From the NCBI RefSeq assembly GCF_000426605.1, contig NZ_AUFR01000014.1, positions 1 through 64,000 on the forward strand: DNA of 64,000 nucleotides, written 5' to 3'. The translations under genes were made by a program, and so were the position numbers. The notes beneath the pieces were generated by a model. It searched no databases, was not told the DNA's origin, and saw nothing but the letters and a program-made list of their open reading frames with translations. Source of the DNA: Propionibacterium acidifaciens DSM 21887 (lineage in GTDB: Bacteria > Actinomycetota > Actinomycetes > Propionibacteriales > Propionibacteriaceae). Below are positions 24,677-33,752 of the stretch, piece after piece (position 1 is the stretch's first letter; each line of letters starts with the position of its first letter).

Positions 24677-24682
24677 TAGGCT
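24677..24682 (+). promoter_or_regulatory. -10 box for leaderless penicillin-binding protein mRNA
   Basis: TAGGCT is separated from the ATG at 24690 by 7 nt, leaving no room for a ribosome binding site. Confidence 0.6.
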
Positions 24683-24689
24683 TGTCGCC

Positions 24690-26894
24690 ATGAGTGATCG
24701 ACAGTCGGGGACCAGGCTCAACTCGATGCTGATGTTCGTGCTCGTCAGCGTCGTGTGCGGCGTCGTCGTGGCGGGCATGTGGATGCCCTTCGCCGGCGCC
24801 GCGTCGTCGGCGACCAAGACGGTCGCGGCCAACCTGAAGAACGTGCCCGCCGATCTCACCGTCCCCCAGCAGGCCGAGGGCTCCAAGGTGCTGCTCGCCG
24901 ACGGCTCGACGCTCGCCGAGTTCTACGACCAGAACCGCGAGTACGTCCCCCTCGATCGGATCTCCCCGCTCATGCAGAAGGCCCAGCTGGCCGTCGAGGA
25001 CCACCGCTTCTACTCCCACGGCGCCATCGACCTGCAGGGCGTGCTCCGCGCCTTCGCCGGCAACGTCGTCGGCGGCGGCATCAGCGGCGGCGGCTCGACG
25101 CTCACCCAGCAGTACATCAAGCAGGTGCGCATCCAGCTGGCCCAGGAGAACAACGACGCCGACGCCGAGGCCGCCGCCCAGGAGGCCACCCTCAGCCGCA
25201 AGATCCTCGAGATGCGCTACGCAGTGGCCCTCGAGAAGCAGCTCACCGACCAGCTCGGCTCCCTCCATGCCGCCAAGGAGCAGATCCTCGAGCGCTACCT
25301 GAACATCGCGTACTACGGCGACGGCGCCTACGGCGTCCAGGCCGCCGCCCAGCACTACTTCGGCGTCAACGCCTCCGAACTCGACCTGGAGCAGTCGGCT
25401 ATGCTCGCCGGCCTCGTCCAGAGCCCCAGTGACACCGACCCGGTGAACAACACCGAGGCGGGCATCGCGCGACGCAACGTCGTGCTCGACCAGATGCTCA
25501 AGTACGACCAGGAGGGCGTCTGGTTCGAGGGCGCCGACCAGCTCACCCAGGAGGTCGTCGACGCCGCCAAGTCCACCGGCTTCGACCAGAGCAGGGTCAC
25601 CTCCGACTCCAGCGGCTGCACCGCTTCCCGCTACCCCTTCATCTGCCAGTACGTCGAGAACGTCCTGCTGTCCGACCAGATGGGCGACCTCGGGTCCACG
25701 GCCGACGAGCGGCAGCGCACCCTCTACCGCGGCGGCCTGACGATCCAGACGGTCATCAACCCGGCCACCCAGGACGCGGCCCAGCAGGCCATCAGCAACC
25801 TCGTCTCCCCCTCCGACCCGGCCGTCTCGGTGGCCGTCATGACCGACCCGAGGACGGGCCTCATCAAGGCGATGGCGCAGTCCCGCCCGGTCATGGGCGA
25901 CGACGCGGAGGCCGGCCAGACCTACTACAACTACGCCGTCGACCAGTCGATGGGCGGCGCCGAGGGCTACCAGGCGGGCTCGACCTTCAAGGCCTTCGTC
26001 GCGGCGGCCGCCATCGACGAGGGCTTCATCCCGGACCGGACGGTCTACAACGCGCCCGCCAGCAAGGACTGGGCCGGCACGACCTTCCGGGGCTGCAGCG
26101 GCGACTTCTCGCTCGTCGACTCCTGGAAGGTCTCGAACTCGTGGAAGACCGGCCAGATGAACCTCAACACGGCGATGGCCTACTCGGTCAACAACTACTT
26201 CGTGGCCCTCGAGCGCGACGCCGGCGTCTGCGCCTCGGTGCAGATGGCCGAGAAGGTCGGCATGAGGCTGTCCAGCGACGACGGCAGCACCCTCGAGGAC
26301 TACGGCGACGTCGCCTCGTTCACGCTCGGCGCCCTCAACGTGACGCCGCTGTCGATGGCCGAGTCCTACGCCACCTTCGCCAACCGCGGAGTGCACTGCG
26401 CCCCGATCATCCTGTCGTCCATCAAGACCGAGGACGGCGCCGACGTGGCCGTGCCGAGCGCCAACTGCCAGCAGGTGATCGACCAGAACACCGCCGACGG
26501 CGTGAACTCCGTGCTCAAGTCCGTGCTGCAGAACGGCGGCACCGGAGCCGCCGAGCGCCTGGCGGGCAACTACGACCAGGCCGGCAAGACCGGCACCGCC
26601 GGCTCCACCGAGACCGAGTCCGCGGTGTGGTTCAACGCCTACACCCCCGACCTCGAGGGCGTCGCGATGATCTCTGTCGACTCCGGCGACGACTACTGGG
26701 AGGGCCGCTCCAAGACCCTGACCGGCCTGCGGCTGGCCAACGGCAGCTACCTGTCGGGCAACTCGACGACCGAGTCCGGCAGCATCTGGAAGTCCATGAT
26801 GACGGCCGAGATCGCCAACGTCACGAACCCGTCGAGCTTCGCGGGCTACTCGCCCAAGAACTCCAACCAGTCCGACCTGTACACCGGGAGGTGA
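24690..26894 (+). CDS. Class A penicillin-binding protein (bifunctional transglycosylase/transpeptidase)
   Basis: This is an anchored peptidoglycan synthase of 734 residues. There is an N-terminal membrane helix at about 12-35. The GT51 glycosyltransferase domain has AVEDHRFYSHGAIDLQG (catalytic Glu103) and SGGGSTLTQQYIKQ. The transpeptidase domain has all three catalytic motifs: Ser431-Thr-Phe-Lys, Ser500-Val-Asn, and Lys633-Thr-Gly-Thr. There is no C-terminal PASTA repeat. A Ser/Asn-rich tail closes the protein. The mRNA seems leaderless. The downstream phosphoesterase begins 4 nt after its stop, with its ribosome site formed by the stop region (GGGAGGTGA). Confidence 0.95.
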   Translation: MSDRQSGTRLNSMLMFVLVSVVCGVVVAGMWMPFAGAASSATKTVAANLKNVPADLTVPQQAEGSKVLLADGSTLAEFYDQNREYVPLDRISPLMQKAQLAVEDHRFYSHGAIDLQGVLRAFAGNVVGGGISGGGSTLTQQYIKQVRIQLAQENNDADAEAAAQEATLSRKILEMRYAVALEKQLTDQLGSLHAAKEQILERYLNIAYYGDGAYGVQAAAQHYFGVNASELDLEQSAMLAGLVQSPSDTDPVNNTEAGIARRNVVLDQMLKYDQEGVWFEGADQLTQEVVDAAKSTGFDQSRVTSDSSGCTASRYPFICQYVENVLLSDQMGDLGSTADERQRTLYRGGLTIQTVINPATQDAAQQAISNLVSPSDPAVSVAVMTDPRTGLIKAMAQSRPVMGDDAEAGQTYYNYAVDQSMGGAEGYQAGSTFKAFVAAAAIDEGFIPDRTVYNAPASKDWAGTTFRGCSGDFSLVDSWKVSNSWKTGQMNLNTAMAYSVNNYFVALERDAGVCASVQMAEKVGMRLSSDDGSTLEDYGDVASFTLGALNVTPLSMAESYATFANRGVHCAPIILSSIKTEDGADVAVPSANCQQVIDQNTADGVNSVLKSVLQNGGTGAAERLAGNYDQAGKTGTAGSTETESAVWFNAYTPDLEGVAMISVDSGDDYWEGRSKTLTGLRLANGSYLSGNSTTESGSIWKSMMTAEIANVTNPSSFAGYSPKNSNQSDLYTGR

Positions 26895-26898
26895 CCCG

Positions 26899-27813
26899 AT
26901 GGCCCACCACGCACGAGCGCTCGCAACGACCCTGGGCGGCACCGCGGCGTTCGGCGCGGCCGTGCTCGGCGCCGCCGTCGTCGAGGCGCACGCCTTCACG
27001 ACCCACCACGTCGACGTCCCGGTGCTCGCGCCGGGCTCGGCCCCGATCCGCGTCCTGCACATCTCCGACATCCACCTGCAGGCCCGACAGCGCGACAAGA
27101 TGGCCTTCCTGCGCCGCCTGGCCGACGAGAGGCCCGACCTGGTCGTGAGCACCGGGGACCACATCAGCCAGGGCCGCGCCATCGAGGAGCTCGTCGAGGC
27201 CCTCACGCCCCTGCGCGAGCTGCCCGGCGTCTTCGTCCTCGGGTCGAACGACTTCGAGGCGCCGGTCTGGCGCAACCCGGCCGCCTACCTGTGGAGCACC
27301 ACGTCCGATCTGGAGAACCCCGCCCGCGTCGCCCTGCCCACCGAGCACCTCCGCGAGCGGCTGCAGGGCCTGGGCTGGGTCGACCTGGACGACGCCGCGG
27401 TGCGCGTGCGGGCCGCCGGGTGCACGCTCGACCTGCGCGGCACGGGCGACCCGCACATCGGCCTCGACCACTACGAGCGAGTGGCAGGCCCGCCGGCCGC
27501 CGACGCCGCGGTGACGATCGGCGTCACCCACGCCCCGTACCGTCGGGTGCTCGACGCGATGGTCGACGACGGCGTCGGGCTCGTCCTGGCCGGGCACACG
27601 CACGGAGGCCAGGTGTGCCTGCCGAACGGGCGGGCGATCATCACGAACTGCGACATCGACCCGGGGCGGGCCAGCGGGCTGCACCGCTGGGCGCACGCCG
27701 GCCACGAGGGCTGGCTGCACGTGAGCAACGGCATGGGCACCTCGCCGTTCGCGCCGTACCGGCTGTTCTGCCGGCCCTCGGCGACCCTGCTGCGGCTCGT
27801 GCCCGCCTCCTGA
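26899..27813 (+). CDS. Membrane-anchored metallophosphoesterase (YkuE/YaeI-like)
   Basis: The 304-residue protein has an N-terminal hydrophobic segment (TTLGGTAAFGAAVLGAAVVE), then the calcineurin-type metal-binding motifs HISDIHLQ, VVSTGDHISQG, LGSNDFE (in place of the usual GNHD), THAPYRR and LAGHTHGGQVCLP. Replacement of the GNHD histidine by Phe-Glu is notable and may affect phosphate protonation. Family members are envelope phosphoesterases, some acting on lipids. It sits in one operon with the PBP gene, a pairing frequent in Actinobacteria. Confidence 0.9.
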   Translation: MAHHARALATTLGGTAAFGAAVLGAAVVEAHAFTTHHVDVPVLAPGSAPIRVLHISDIHLQARQRDKMAFLRRLADERPDLVVSTGDHISQGRAIEELVEALTPLRELPGVFVLGSNDFEAPVWRNPAAYLWSTTSDLENPARVALPTEHLRERLQGLGWVDLDDAAVRVRAAGCTLDLRGTGDPHIGLDHYERVAGPPAADAAVTIGVTHAPYRRVLDAMVDDGVGLVLAGHTHGGQVCLPNGRAIITNCDIDPGRASGLHRWAHAGHEGWLHVSNGMGTSPFAPYRLFCRPSATLLRLVPAS

Positions 27814-27922
27814 GGCCCGACCCGCCACTGCCCCGGCGGCGCCCCGGGGCCCGGGGCGCGATTCGTTATCGGCGCCCCCGTGGGCTAGACTGACCGGCGG
27901 CCGGGCCGCTGGGCCCGGGCCA

Positions 27923-27998
<76 letters not shown>

Positions 27999-28001
27999 GG
28001 T

Positions 28002-28037
28002 GACGGGGCGGAAGCACTTGAGGTGCCCCGCCCCGTC
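28002..28037. terminator. Hairpin terminator after tRNA-Pro
   Basis: GACGGGGCGG (28002-28011) pairs perfectly with CCGCCCCGTC (28028-28037), with an inner GCAC/GTGC pairing. It follows the tRNA by 5 nt. There is no U-tract. Confidence 0.75.
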
Positions 28038-28111
28038 CGGTGTGCTCCGCCCCTGCAAGCTCTCGCGTGTCCTCCCCACGGGAACCGCAGGGGCGGATCC
28101 GATCGGTCCGG

Positions 28112-29521
28112 TCAGGAATACCTCTTCTCGAAGCGCCGTTCCAGGGACTCCAGCGAGTGGCCGAAGGTCTCGGGCAGGAAGCGCCAGTAGAACAGCAGCG
28201 AGCAGATGTTCACCGCGGCGAAGATGAAGAACACCGTGCCCTGCACCGCCTCGATGAGATTCGGGAAGGCGAAGGCCACGATGACGTTGCCGGTCCAGTT
28301 GCAGAACACGGCGATGCCGTTGGCGATGCCGCGCACCCGCATCGGGAAGATCTCGGAGAGCATGAGCCAGAAGGTCACGCCGATGAAGCACTGCATGAAG
28401 AACAGGAAGCTCAGCATGAACAGCAGCACCAGGTAGCTCCGTGCGGTCGACTCGGGCAGCAGGAAGACCAGGCCGAGGACGATGAGCGAGCCGACGCACC
28501 CGCTCTGCCCGGTGAGGATCATCCGGCGGCGCGGGAGGCGGTTCAGGAAGAACGTGATGCCGATGTACACCGAGACGACCGAGACCACGCCATTGGCGAT
28601 CGTCGCCACGAGGGAGGCCCGGGTGCCGAGACCGGTGGAGATGAGGATCGTCGGCGCGTAGTACATGATGCCGTTGACGCCGGTGAGCTGGGAGAAGAAG
28701 GCCAGCCCGATGCCGATGAGGGTGATCCGGCGGATCCACCTGATGCGCAGGTCGGCCCAGCCGCCCCGCCCGACGGCGCGCTCCTCCTCGACGCGACGGA
28801 TGATGTCCTGGCCCTCGTCCTCGACCTCGTCGGCCATGCGCACCTCGTTGAGGACCGCCCACATCTCCTGGCCGCGGTTCCTGTTGGCGAGCCAGCGCGG
28901 GGACTCCGGGAGCAGATGGATGCCGATCCACAGGCCGATGGCCGGCAGGGTCGCGACGGCGAGCATCCACCGCCACATGCGGGCCTGCGGCCAGACGGTC
29001 GCGATGATCGCATTGCAGGTGTAGGCGAGCAGCTGGCCCGTGACGATCATGAGCTCGTTGCGCGAGACCATCGTGCCGCGGATCTTCACCGGCGACATCT
29101 CCGACAGGTAGACGGGCACGGTGGCCGAGGCGCCGCCCACGGCGAGGCCGAGGACGAACCTGAAGACGATGAGCACCTCCCGGTCGGGGGCGAGGGCGCA
29201 GCCGAGGGCGCCGATGAGGAAGATGACGGCCACCGTCATGATGCTCCTCCTGCGCCCGAAGCGGTCGGACAGCCGGCCGCCGATGAGCGCGCCGAAGGCG
29301 GCGCCGACGGTCAGCCCGGTCGTCACGAGGGACTCGTCGAAGGCGGACAGTCCGAAACCGCCGGCCTCGCGCGGCTCCTTCAGGAATGGCAGGGCGCCGG
29401 AGATCACGCCGGTGTCGTAGCCGAAGAGCAGGCCGCCGAGGGTGGCGATCGAGCGGATGGTGAACAGGCGCCGGTCGACCCTGCGCTGCTCGTCGCCGGC
29501 GGACGCGGCCGGGCTGCTCAT
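28112..29521 (-). CDS. Sugar-porter family MFS transporter
   Basis: This proton-coupled sugar or polyol importer has 469 residues and 12 predicted helices. Family signatures are GGLLFGYDTGVISGALPFL in helix 1, GGRLSDRFGRRRSIM (loop 2-3), RFVLGLAVGGASATVPVYLSEM, PESPRWL before the central loop, QLTGVNGIMYYAP in helix 7, and a late PETFGHSLE motif. This matches the inositol/xylose transporter clade (IolT, XylE) better than glucose-specific ones, though substrate cannot be decided. It is coupled by ATGA to the hydroxypyruvate-isomerase-like gene and lies under the divergent LacI regulator. Confidence 0.92.
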   Translation of the reverse strand: MSSPAASAGDEQRRVDRRLFTIRSIATLGGLLFGYDTGVISGALPFLKEPREAGGFGLSAFDESLVTTGLTVGAAFGALIGGRLSDRFGRRRSIMTVAVIFLIGALGCALAPDREVLIVFRFVLGLAVGGASATVPVYLSEMSPVKIRGTMVSRNELMIVTGQLLAYTCNAIIATVWPQARMWRWMLAVATLPAIGLWIGIHLLPESPRWLANRNRGQEMWAVLNEVRMADEVEDEGQDIIRRVEEERAVGRGGWADLRIRWIRRITLIGIGLAFFSQLTGVNGIMYYAPTILISTGLGTRASLVATIANGVVSVVSVYIGITFFLNRLPRRRMILTGQSGCVGSLIVLGLVFLLPESTARSYLVLLFMLSFLFFMQCFIGVTFWLMLSEIFPMRVRGIANGIAVFCNWTGNVIVAFAFPNLIEAVQGTVFFIFAAVNICSLLFYWRFLPETFGHSLESLERRFEKRYS

Positions 29522-30309
29522 GTCCGGTCCTCCCGCGTGAACGCGGCGATGAAGTCGTCGAGGGCCGCGTCCGAGTCGCCGGCGGCGAAGGCCTCCATGC
29601 CGACGACGCCCTCATAGCCCATCTCCCGCAGCCCGCGGGCCACCCCCGCGTAGTCGATCTCGCCGGTGCCGGGCTGGCAGCGACCGGGGACGTCGGCCAC
29701 CTGGATCTCCCCGATCCAGGGCAGGGACTCGCGGCAGGTCTCGATGAGGTTCCCCTCGCCGATCTGGCAGTGGTAGAGGTCGAGGTTCATCCGCAGGTGG
29801 GGCGAGTCGACCGCCCTGACGAGCGCGCGGGTGTCCCGTGCCAGGGCGAAGGGCGTGCCGGCGTGGTCGACGAGGAGGTTGAGGTTCTCCAGGGTGAAGA
29901 CCCGGCCCGCGGCGCGGCCGATCTCGGCGAGCCGGGCGAGGGTGTCCCGCGCCGTCAGCCACATGTCGGGCGTGACGACCTGGACGGGGCGGACGGGGCG
30001 GCCATCGCCGTCGAGCCCGGTGCCGTGCACGTTGAGGCGCGGGCTGTCGATGATCTCGGCCGCCTCCACCGAGCGGCGGGCGGACTCGAGGAACTCGTCG
30101 ATGGCGTCGGCGTCGGTGAGATTTCCGGAGATGTAGCCCGTCATGGACGAGAAGACGGCCCCGGTGGCGGCCAACTCCTTCAGGTCCTTGGCGGTCCAGT
30201 CCCACATCTCGACCTGGAGTCCGCGGGCGGCGATCCTCTCGACGCGCTGGACGAACGGCAGATCGGTGAAGATCATCTCGGCGCATGCGGCCAGGGTCAG
30301 GGTGCTCAT
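29518..30309 (-). CDS. Hydroxypyruvate isomerase-like TIM-barrel protein
   Basis: The 263-residue product is of the Hyi/xylose-isomerase-like barrel type. It has AEMIFTDLPFVQRVERIAARGLQVEMWDW at the start, FTLENLN (a metal-binding Glu), LRMNLDLYHCQIGEGNLIE (Asp/His ligands), and IGEIQVADVPGRCQPGTGEIDY near the end, followed by VGMEAF (another metal Glu). The enzyme class interconverts hydroxypyruvate and tartronate semialdehyde, or related keto-sugars. It overlaps the transporter and the dehydrogenase remnant by ATGA on both sides. Together they look like an import and catabolic operon that has lost its dehydrogenase. Confidence 0.9.
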   Translation of the reverse strand: MSTLTLAACAEMIFTDLPFVQRVERIAARGLQVEMWDWTAKDLKELAATGAVFSSMTGYISGNLTDADAIDEFLESARRSVEAAEIIDSPRLNVHGTGLDGDGRPVRPVQVVTPDMWLTARDTLARLAEIGRAAGRVFTLENLNLLVDHAGTPFALARDTRALVRAVDSPHLRMNLDLYHCQIGEGNLIETCRESLPWIGEIQVADVPGRCQPGTGEIDYAGVARGLREMGYEGVVGMEAFAAGDSDAALDDFIAAFTREDRT

Positions 30310-30539
30310 CGTGCGACCTCCTCGAGGGTGACGGAACGGTTCTCCTGCACCGAGACGATGGCGGCACGGGCGATGGCGGGGGTGCCGAGCTCATCGGCCA
30401 GGGCCGTGGCGGCGTCGAGGCGCGGGTCGATGACGGCGGCGAGTCGGGCGCCGGGCACTTCCCGGGCGATGGCCCGGGCGTGGTGGGTGCCGATGCGCCC
30501 CGAGCCGACGAGCGCGAGTCGGATGGGTGATGCAGTCAT
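30306..30539 (-). pseudogene. Gfo/Idh/MocA dehydrogenase with large internal deletion
   Basis: The 77-codon frame begins as a normal Gfo/Idh/MocA enzyme, with the NAD motif RLALVGSGRIGTHHARAI and the strand ARLAAVIDPRLDAATALA. After about 50 residues it jumps to a sequence typical of the family's extreme C-terminus (AIVSVQENRSVTLEEVAR). Family members have about 330-350 residues, so roughly 260 codons are missing, in frame. The ribosome site (GAAGGAG) and ATGA coupling to the next gene are intact, so translation of the downstream genes would be preserved. It cannot be catalytically active, since the EKP and substrate-binding parts are absent. Confidence 0.85.
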
Positions 30540-30573
30540 GTGAACTCCTTCGTTCATCTCGGACTGGACAGGA

Positions 30574-30591
30574 AACTAGCACGTTCTAGTT
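30574..30591. promoter_or_regulatory. LacI-type operator O1
   Basis: AACTAGCACGTTCTAGTT is an 18-bp near-perfect palindrome (one mismatched pair) with central ACGT, lying 35 bp upstream of the operon's first start codon. This is the usual form of LacI-family sites, and the LacI gene is divergent next to it. Confidence 0.7.
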
Positions 30592-30716
30592 CTCATGAGA
30601 AGACCCTTCGTCGTGGGATCGGAGATGAAAACGTCGGTTGACCACGAAAACATGCTCTGACGTTGGGCAAAGGCGTTCGAAGCGGCACCGCGAACCAATG
30701 ATTGAAGAATAACTGT

Positions 30717-30734
30717 AACTAGTACGTTGCAGTG
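30717..30734. promoter_or_regulatory. LacI-type operator O2 (one good half-site)
   Basis: AACTAGTACGTTGCAGTG shares the half-site AACTAG and the ACGTT core with O1, 143 bp away. It abuts the region expected for the -35 of the LacI gene promoter, whose -10 candidate TAGGCT is at 30762-30767, so it may serve autoregulation or looping. Confidence 0.6.
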
Positions 30735-30831
30735 CGTCCTGAGGACCTCGCCGCGATGGCCTAGGCTTGCCGCAGACCGGTGGCCGGCAGATCGGTGGCC
30801 GGGCGGGGCGGGACCGGCGGGAGGAAGGGCC

Positions 30832-31848
30832 ATGACCGAGCAGGCGAGGCGGCGCCCGACGCTCGTCGACCTCGCCGACGCCGCGGGCTGCTCCACCTCG
30901 CTCGCCTCGATCGTCATGCGGGGGGCCCCGGGCGCCTCGGAGGCCACCCGACGGCGCGTCATGGCCGCTGCGGAGCGGATCGGCTACCGGCCCGACCAAC
31001 GGGCCCGGAGCCTGCGACGGAGCACCTCGGGGCTCATCGGCGTCGCCTACCACGTCTCCGAGCCGTTCCACGCCGACCTCGTGGAGGGGCTGTACGAGGT
31101 CGAGGCCCCGTCCGGCGACGACTTCGACCTCGTCCTCGGCGCCGTCGTCCCGGGGCGCGGCGTCGAGCAGACGATCGAGCCGCTCCTGCGTCAACGGTGC
31201 GAGGCGATCATCCTCATCGGCACCATGCTGCCGGTGGCGAGGCTGCGCCGCATCCGGGAGGAGACGCCCCTGGTGCTCGTGGCCCGTCGGGTGCGGGCCG
31301 CGGGGATCGACGTGGTGCGCACCGACGACCATGACGGGCAGCGGCTTGCCATCGAGCACCTCATCGGGCTCGGGCACCGGTCGATCGCCTATGTGGACGG
31401 CGGGCAGCACCCGGGCGCGGCGACCAGGCGCCGCTCCTACCGGGACACGATGGCCGCGCACGGTCTGGGCGACCGCGTCCGCGTCGTGGCGGGCGGGAAC
31501 ACCGAGGAGGAGGGCATCCGGGCCACCCGTCGGCTCCTCAAGGGGGACGAACGGCCGACGGCGATCGCGGCCTTCAACGACCGTGCGGCGACGGGCGTGC
31601 TCACCATGCTCATCCGCGCGGGGCTGCGGGTGCCCGAGGACGTCTCGGTCATCGGCTTCGACGACGCGCGCATCGCCCGCACGACGATCGTCCCGCTCAC
31701 CACGGTCCGGCAGGACACGGCGCTCATGGCGCGGGTCGCGCGGGAGCGGGCGGCAGGTCTTGCGCGGCAGCGCTTCGTCGCCGGCGAGCAGGTGCTCGTC
31801 CCCGAGCTCACCGTGCGGCAGAGCACCGGCCCAGTGCCACGGAGTTGA
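30832..31848 (+). CDS. LacI-family transcriptional regulator
   Basis: The 338-residue repressor has an N-terminal helix-turn-helix (TLVDLADAAGCSTSLASIVM, residues about 10-29) and the hinge-region signature ATRRRVMAAAERIGYRPDQRARSLR. A periplasmic-binding-like ligand domain follows, ending PEDVSVIGFDDARIARTTIVPLTTVRQD. The usual VSRVLNG after the recognition helix is replaced by SIVMRGAPG. It is divergent from the remnant-hyi-transporter operon and almost certainly controls it through O1 and O2. The start ATG has GGAGGAAGG upstream. Confidence 0.92.
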   Translation: MTEQARRRPTLVDLADAAGCSTSLASIVMRGAPGASEATRRRVMAAAERIGYRPDQRARSLRRSTSGLIGVAYHVSEPFHADLVEGLYEVEAPSGDDFDLVLGAVVPGRGVEQTIEPLLRQRCEAIILIGTMLPVARLRRIREETPLVLVARRVRAAGIDVVRTDDHDGQRLAIEHLIGLGHRSIAYVDGGQHPGAATRRRSYRDTMAAHGLGDRVRVVAGGNTEEEGIRATRRLLKGDERPTAIAAFNDRAATGVLTMLIRAGLRVPEDVSVIGFDDARIARTTIVPLTTVRQDTALMARVARERAAGLARQRFVAGEQVLVPELTVRQSTGPVPRS

Positions 31849-31924
31849 GCGCGCGGACGTCGGACGCGCCGTGCCCGGGAGCCGCTTCCGCACCGCCCGA
31901 GCGGGACGGGGGTCGGGGCGGAGC

Positions 31925-33736
31925 TCATCCCCTCAACCGGCCCGGGCTACCGCCGATGTGTTGCAAGCGAACCAGTTCGGCATACAGGGGACAATTCTCC
32001 ATGAGTTCATGATGGGTACCCGAAGCGATTATACGGCCATTGTCTATGACGATGATCCGATCAGCGTTGAGAATGGTGGACAGACGATGCGCAATGACGA
32101 TCACGGCACGGCGTGTCTTCGCACGAACAATGATGTCCTGAAGAACGGCCTCGTTCCCGCTGTCGAGATTGGAGGTGGCTTCATCCAGCAAGAGGATGGG
32201 CGCGTCTGACAGCAGCGCACGAGCTATGGCCAGACGTTGGCGCTCCCCACCGCTGAGAAAGACGCCATTCTCTCCGATTTCTTGGTCAAGGAACTCCTGT
32301 GCCGTCATGGCAGGCGGGATGAGATTGCAGTCGGCAAGGGCTTGGACACACTCAGCATCAGTCGCAGTACGACGCCCGAGCCGGAGGTTGTCACGGATCG
32401 TTCCGGACAGCGCTGGAGCGTCCTGTTCGACATAGGCGATCTGGCGCCGGATCGTATCCCTGCCGTACGACGTCGCCTCCTGTCCTCCGAAGAGAATCCG
32501 ACCGTGGGTCGGATCATAGAATTGCTCGACGAGACCGAACACCGTTGTCTTCCCAGCACCGCTCGGCCCGACGAGAGCGGTCATCCCCGCGTTGGCATCG
32601 AATGTGACGTCGTCCAGAGCCAAGGAAGCCGCGGAGGAATCCGGATAAGAGAATCCGACATGGTCGAAACTGAGGATGCCATCGCCTGAAGAAGTTGCGT
32701 CCACCACGACGGCAGGAAGCGGCACATCTTTCTGACGTCCTTCTGGAGCCATGTCGAGAATGGACTTGACCCGATCGAATGATCCGAGAGCCCGGTTGAC
32801 GGATGTCGTGATCGTGGCGAGCATCATCATCGGCGCGATGATCAGCATCACGTACATGACGAATGCGCTCAGCTGCCCGATGCTCATCTTGCCGGACGCC
32901 ACACGCAGCCCGCCGACACCGATCACCCCGAGAAGCATGACCTGCACTGCGACGCCCACGAAGGAATTAACCATCGCCTTGAGCCAAGCGATCTTCAGAC
33001 CCGCATCGCGAGAGCTCCTCGCATCGGAGATCGCACGCCCGACCTCGTCAGCGGTGGCACATGTGGCACGAATCGTACGGATCGCGGACAGGGACCTGTC
33101 GACACGGGCGGCCAGCAGGCCAAGGCGCTGTTGCTGCTCATGGGCGGCTGGACGGGACCTCCGGCCCAAGAGCAGGCTGATGATCACCAGAGCAACCGCC
33201 ACCGTCACCACGACGAGCAGCAGCACCGGATCGATCAGGGCCATCAGCACCACAGCTACCACGATGGTGATCGACTGTGAGCAGAGTTCAACGATGCCCT
33301 GGCTGATGATCTCCCGTGCAGTGGCGACATCCGCGGTAACCCGTGAGACGAGATCTCCTCGTCTATTCGCGTCGATAACCGAGATCGGGAGATTGAGCAT
33401 GCGATCGATCACCCCTGATCGCAAAGAGAATGAAAACTGCTCGCCGCTGCGCTCGAGGATGAGTTGTTGCATGGATGTCAACAGAGCTGACAGGGTGAGC
33501 AGCACGATCAAGGCCACCACGGGGAAGGCCAAGGAACGGTGTCCGTAAGTGTCGATGATCCGTGACACCATCAGCGGCTGCGCCGCACCCGCCAGGGAAC
33601 CGAGGATTCCGAAGACCAAGGCCCCCATGAGTGATTTCCCAAGCGGTTTGACATGAGGCCATACATCGCTGAGTCCTGCCGCGCCGTAGCCGTTACCGGT
33701 CGTCTGATCAAGACCTGTCGTGTCGGAATATGTCAT
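31925..33736 (-). CDS. Lasso peptide ABC exporter (permease-ATPase fusion, LasD type)
   Basis: This 603-residue half-transporter probably secretes the mature lasso peptide. It has six membrane segments within about 40-320 (PLMVSRIIDTYGHRS, the RRGDLVSRVTADV coupling helix), then an ATPase domain with Walker A GPSGAGKTT at about 389-397, Q-loop YVEQDAPALSGTIRDNL, signature LSGGERQRLAIARAL and Walker B ILLLDEATSNLDSG, then the H-loop IAHRLST. There is no C39 peptidase domain, consistent with leader removal by B2. The start ATG (MTYSDTT) is chosen over the 82 upstream codons in frame, which overlap the neighbouring permease. It is the last gene of the cluster, in DNA less GC-rich than the flanks. 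Confidence 0.93.
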   Translation of the reverse strand: MTYSDTTGLDQTTGNGYGAAGLSDVWPHVKPLGKSLMGALVFGILGSLAGAAQPLMVSRIIDTYGHRSLAFPVVALIVLLTLSALLTSMQQLILERSGEQFSFSLRSGVIDRMLNLPISVIDANRRGDLVSRVTADVATAREIISQGIVELCSQSITIVVAVVLMALIDPVLLLVVVTVAVALVIISLLLGRRSRPAAHEQQQRLGLLAARVDRSLSAIRTIRATCATADEVGRAISDARSSRDAGLKIAWLKAMVNSFVGVAVQVMLLGVIGVGGLRVASGKMSIGQLSAFVMYVMLIIAPMMMLATITTSVNRALGSFDRVKSILDMAPEGRQKDVPLPAVVVDATSSGDGILSFDHVGFSYPDSSAASLALDDVTFDANAGMTALVGPSGAGKTTVFGLVEQFYDPTHGRILFGGQEATSYGRDTIRRQIAYVEQDAPALSGTIRDNLRLGRRTATDAECVQALADCNLIPPAMTAQEFLDQEIGENGVFLSGGERQRLAIARALLSDAPILLLDEATSNLDSGNEAVLQDIIVRAKTRRAVIVIAHRLSTILNADRIIVIDNGRIIASGTHHELMENCPLYAELVRLQHIGGSPGRLRG

Positions 33737-33752
33737 GATGTTCGCACACCTA

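Noticed and set aside
32237-33548. Several plus-strand frames of 80-265 codons in the exporter region
   Set aside because: They oppose the ABC exporter, whose motifs are all intact. No ribosome sites or known domains were seen.
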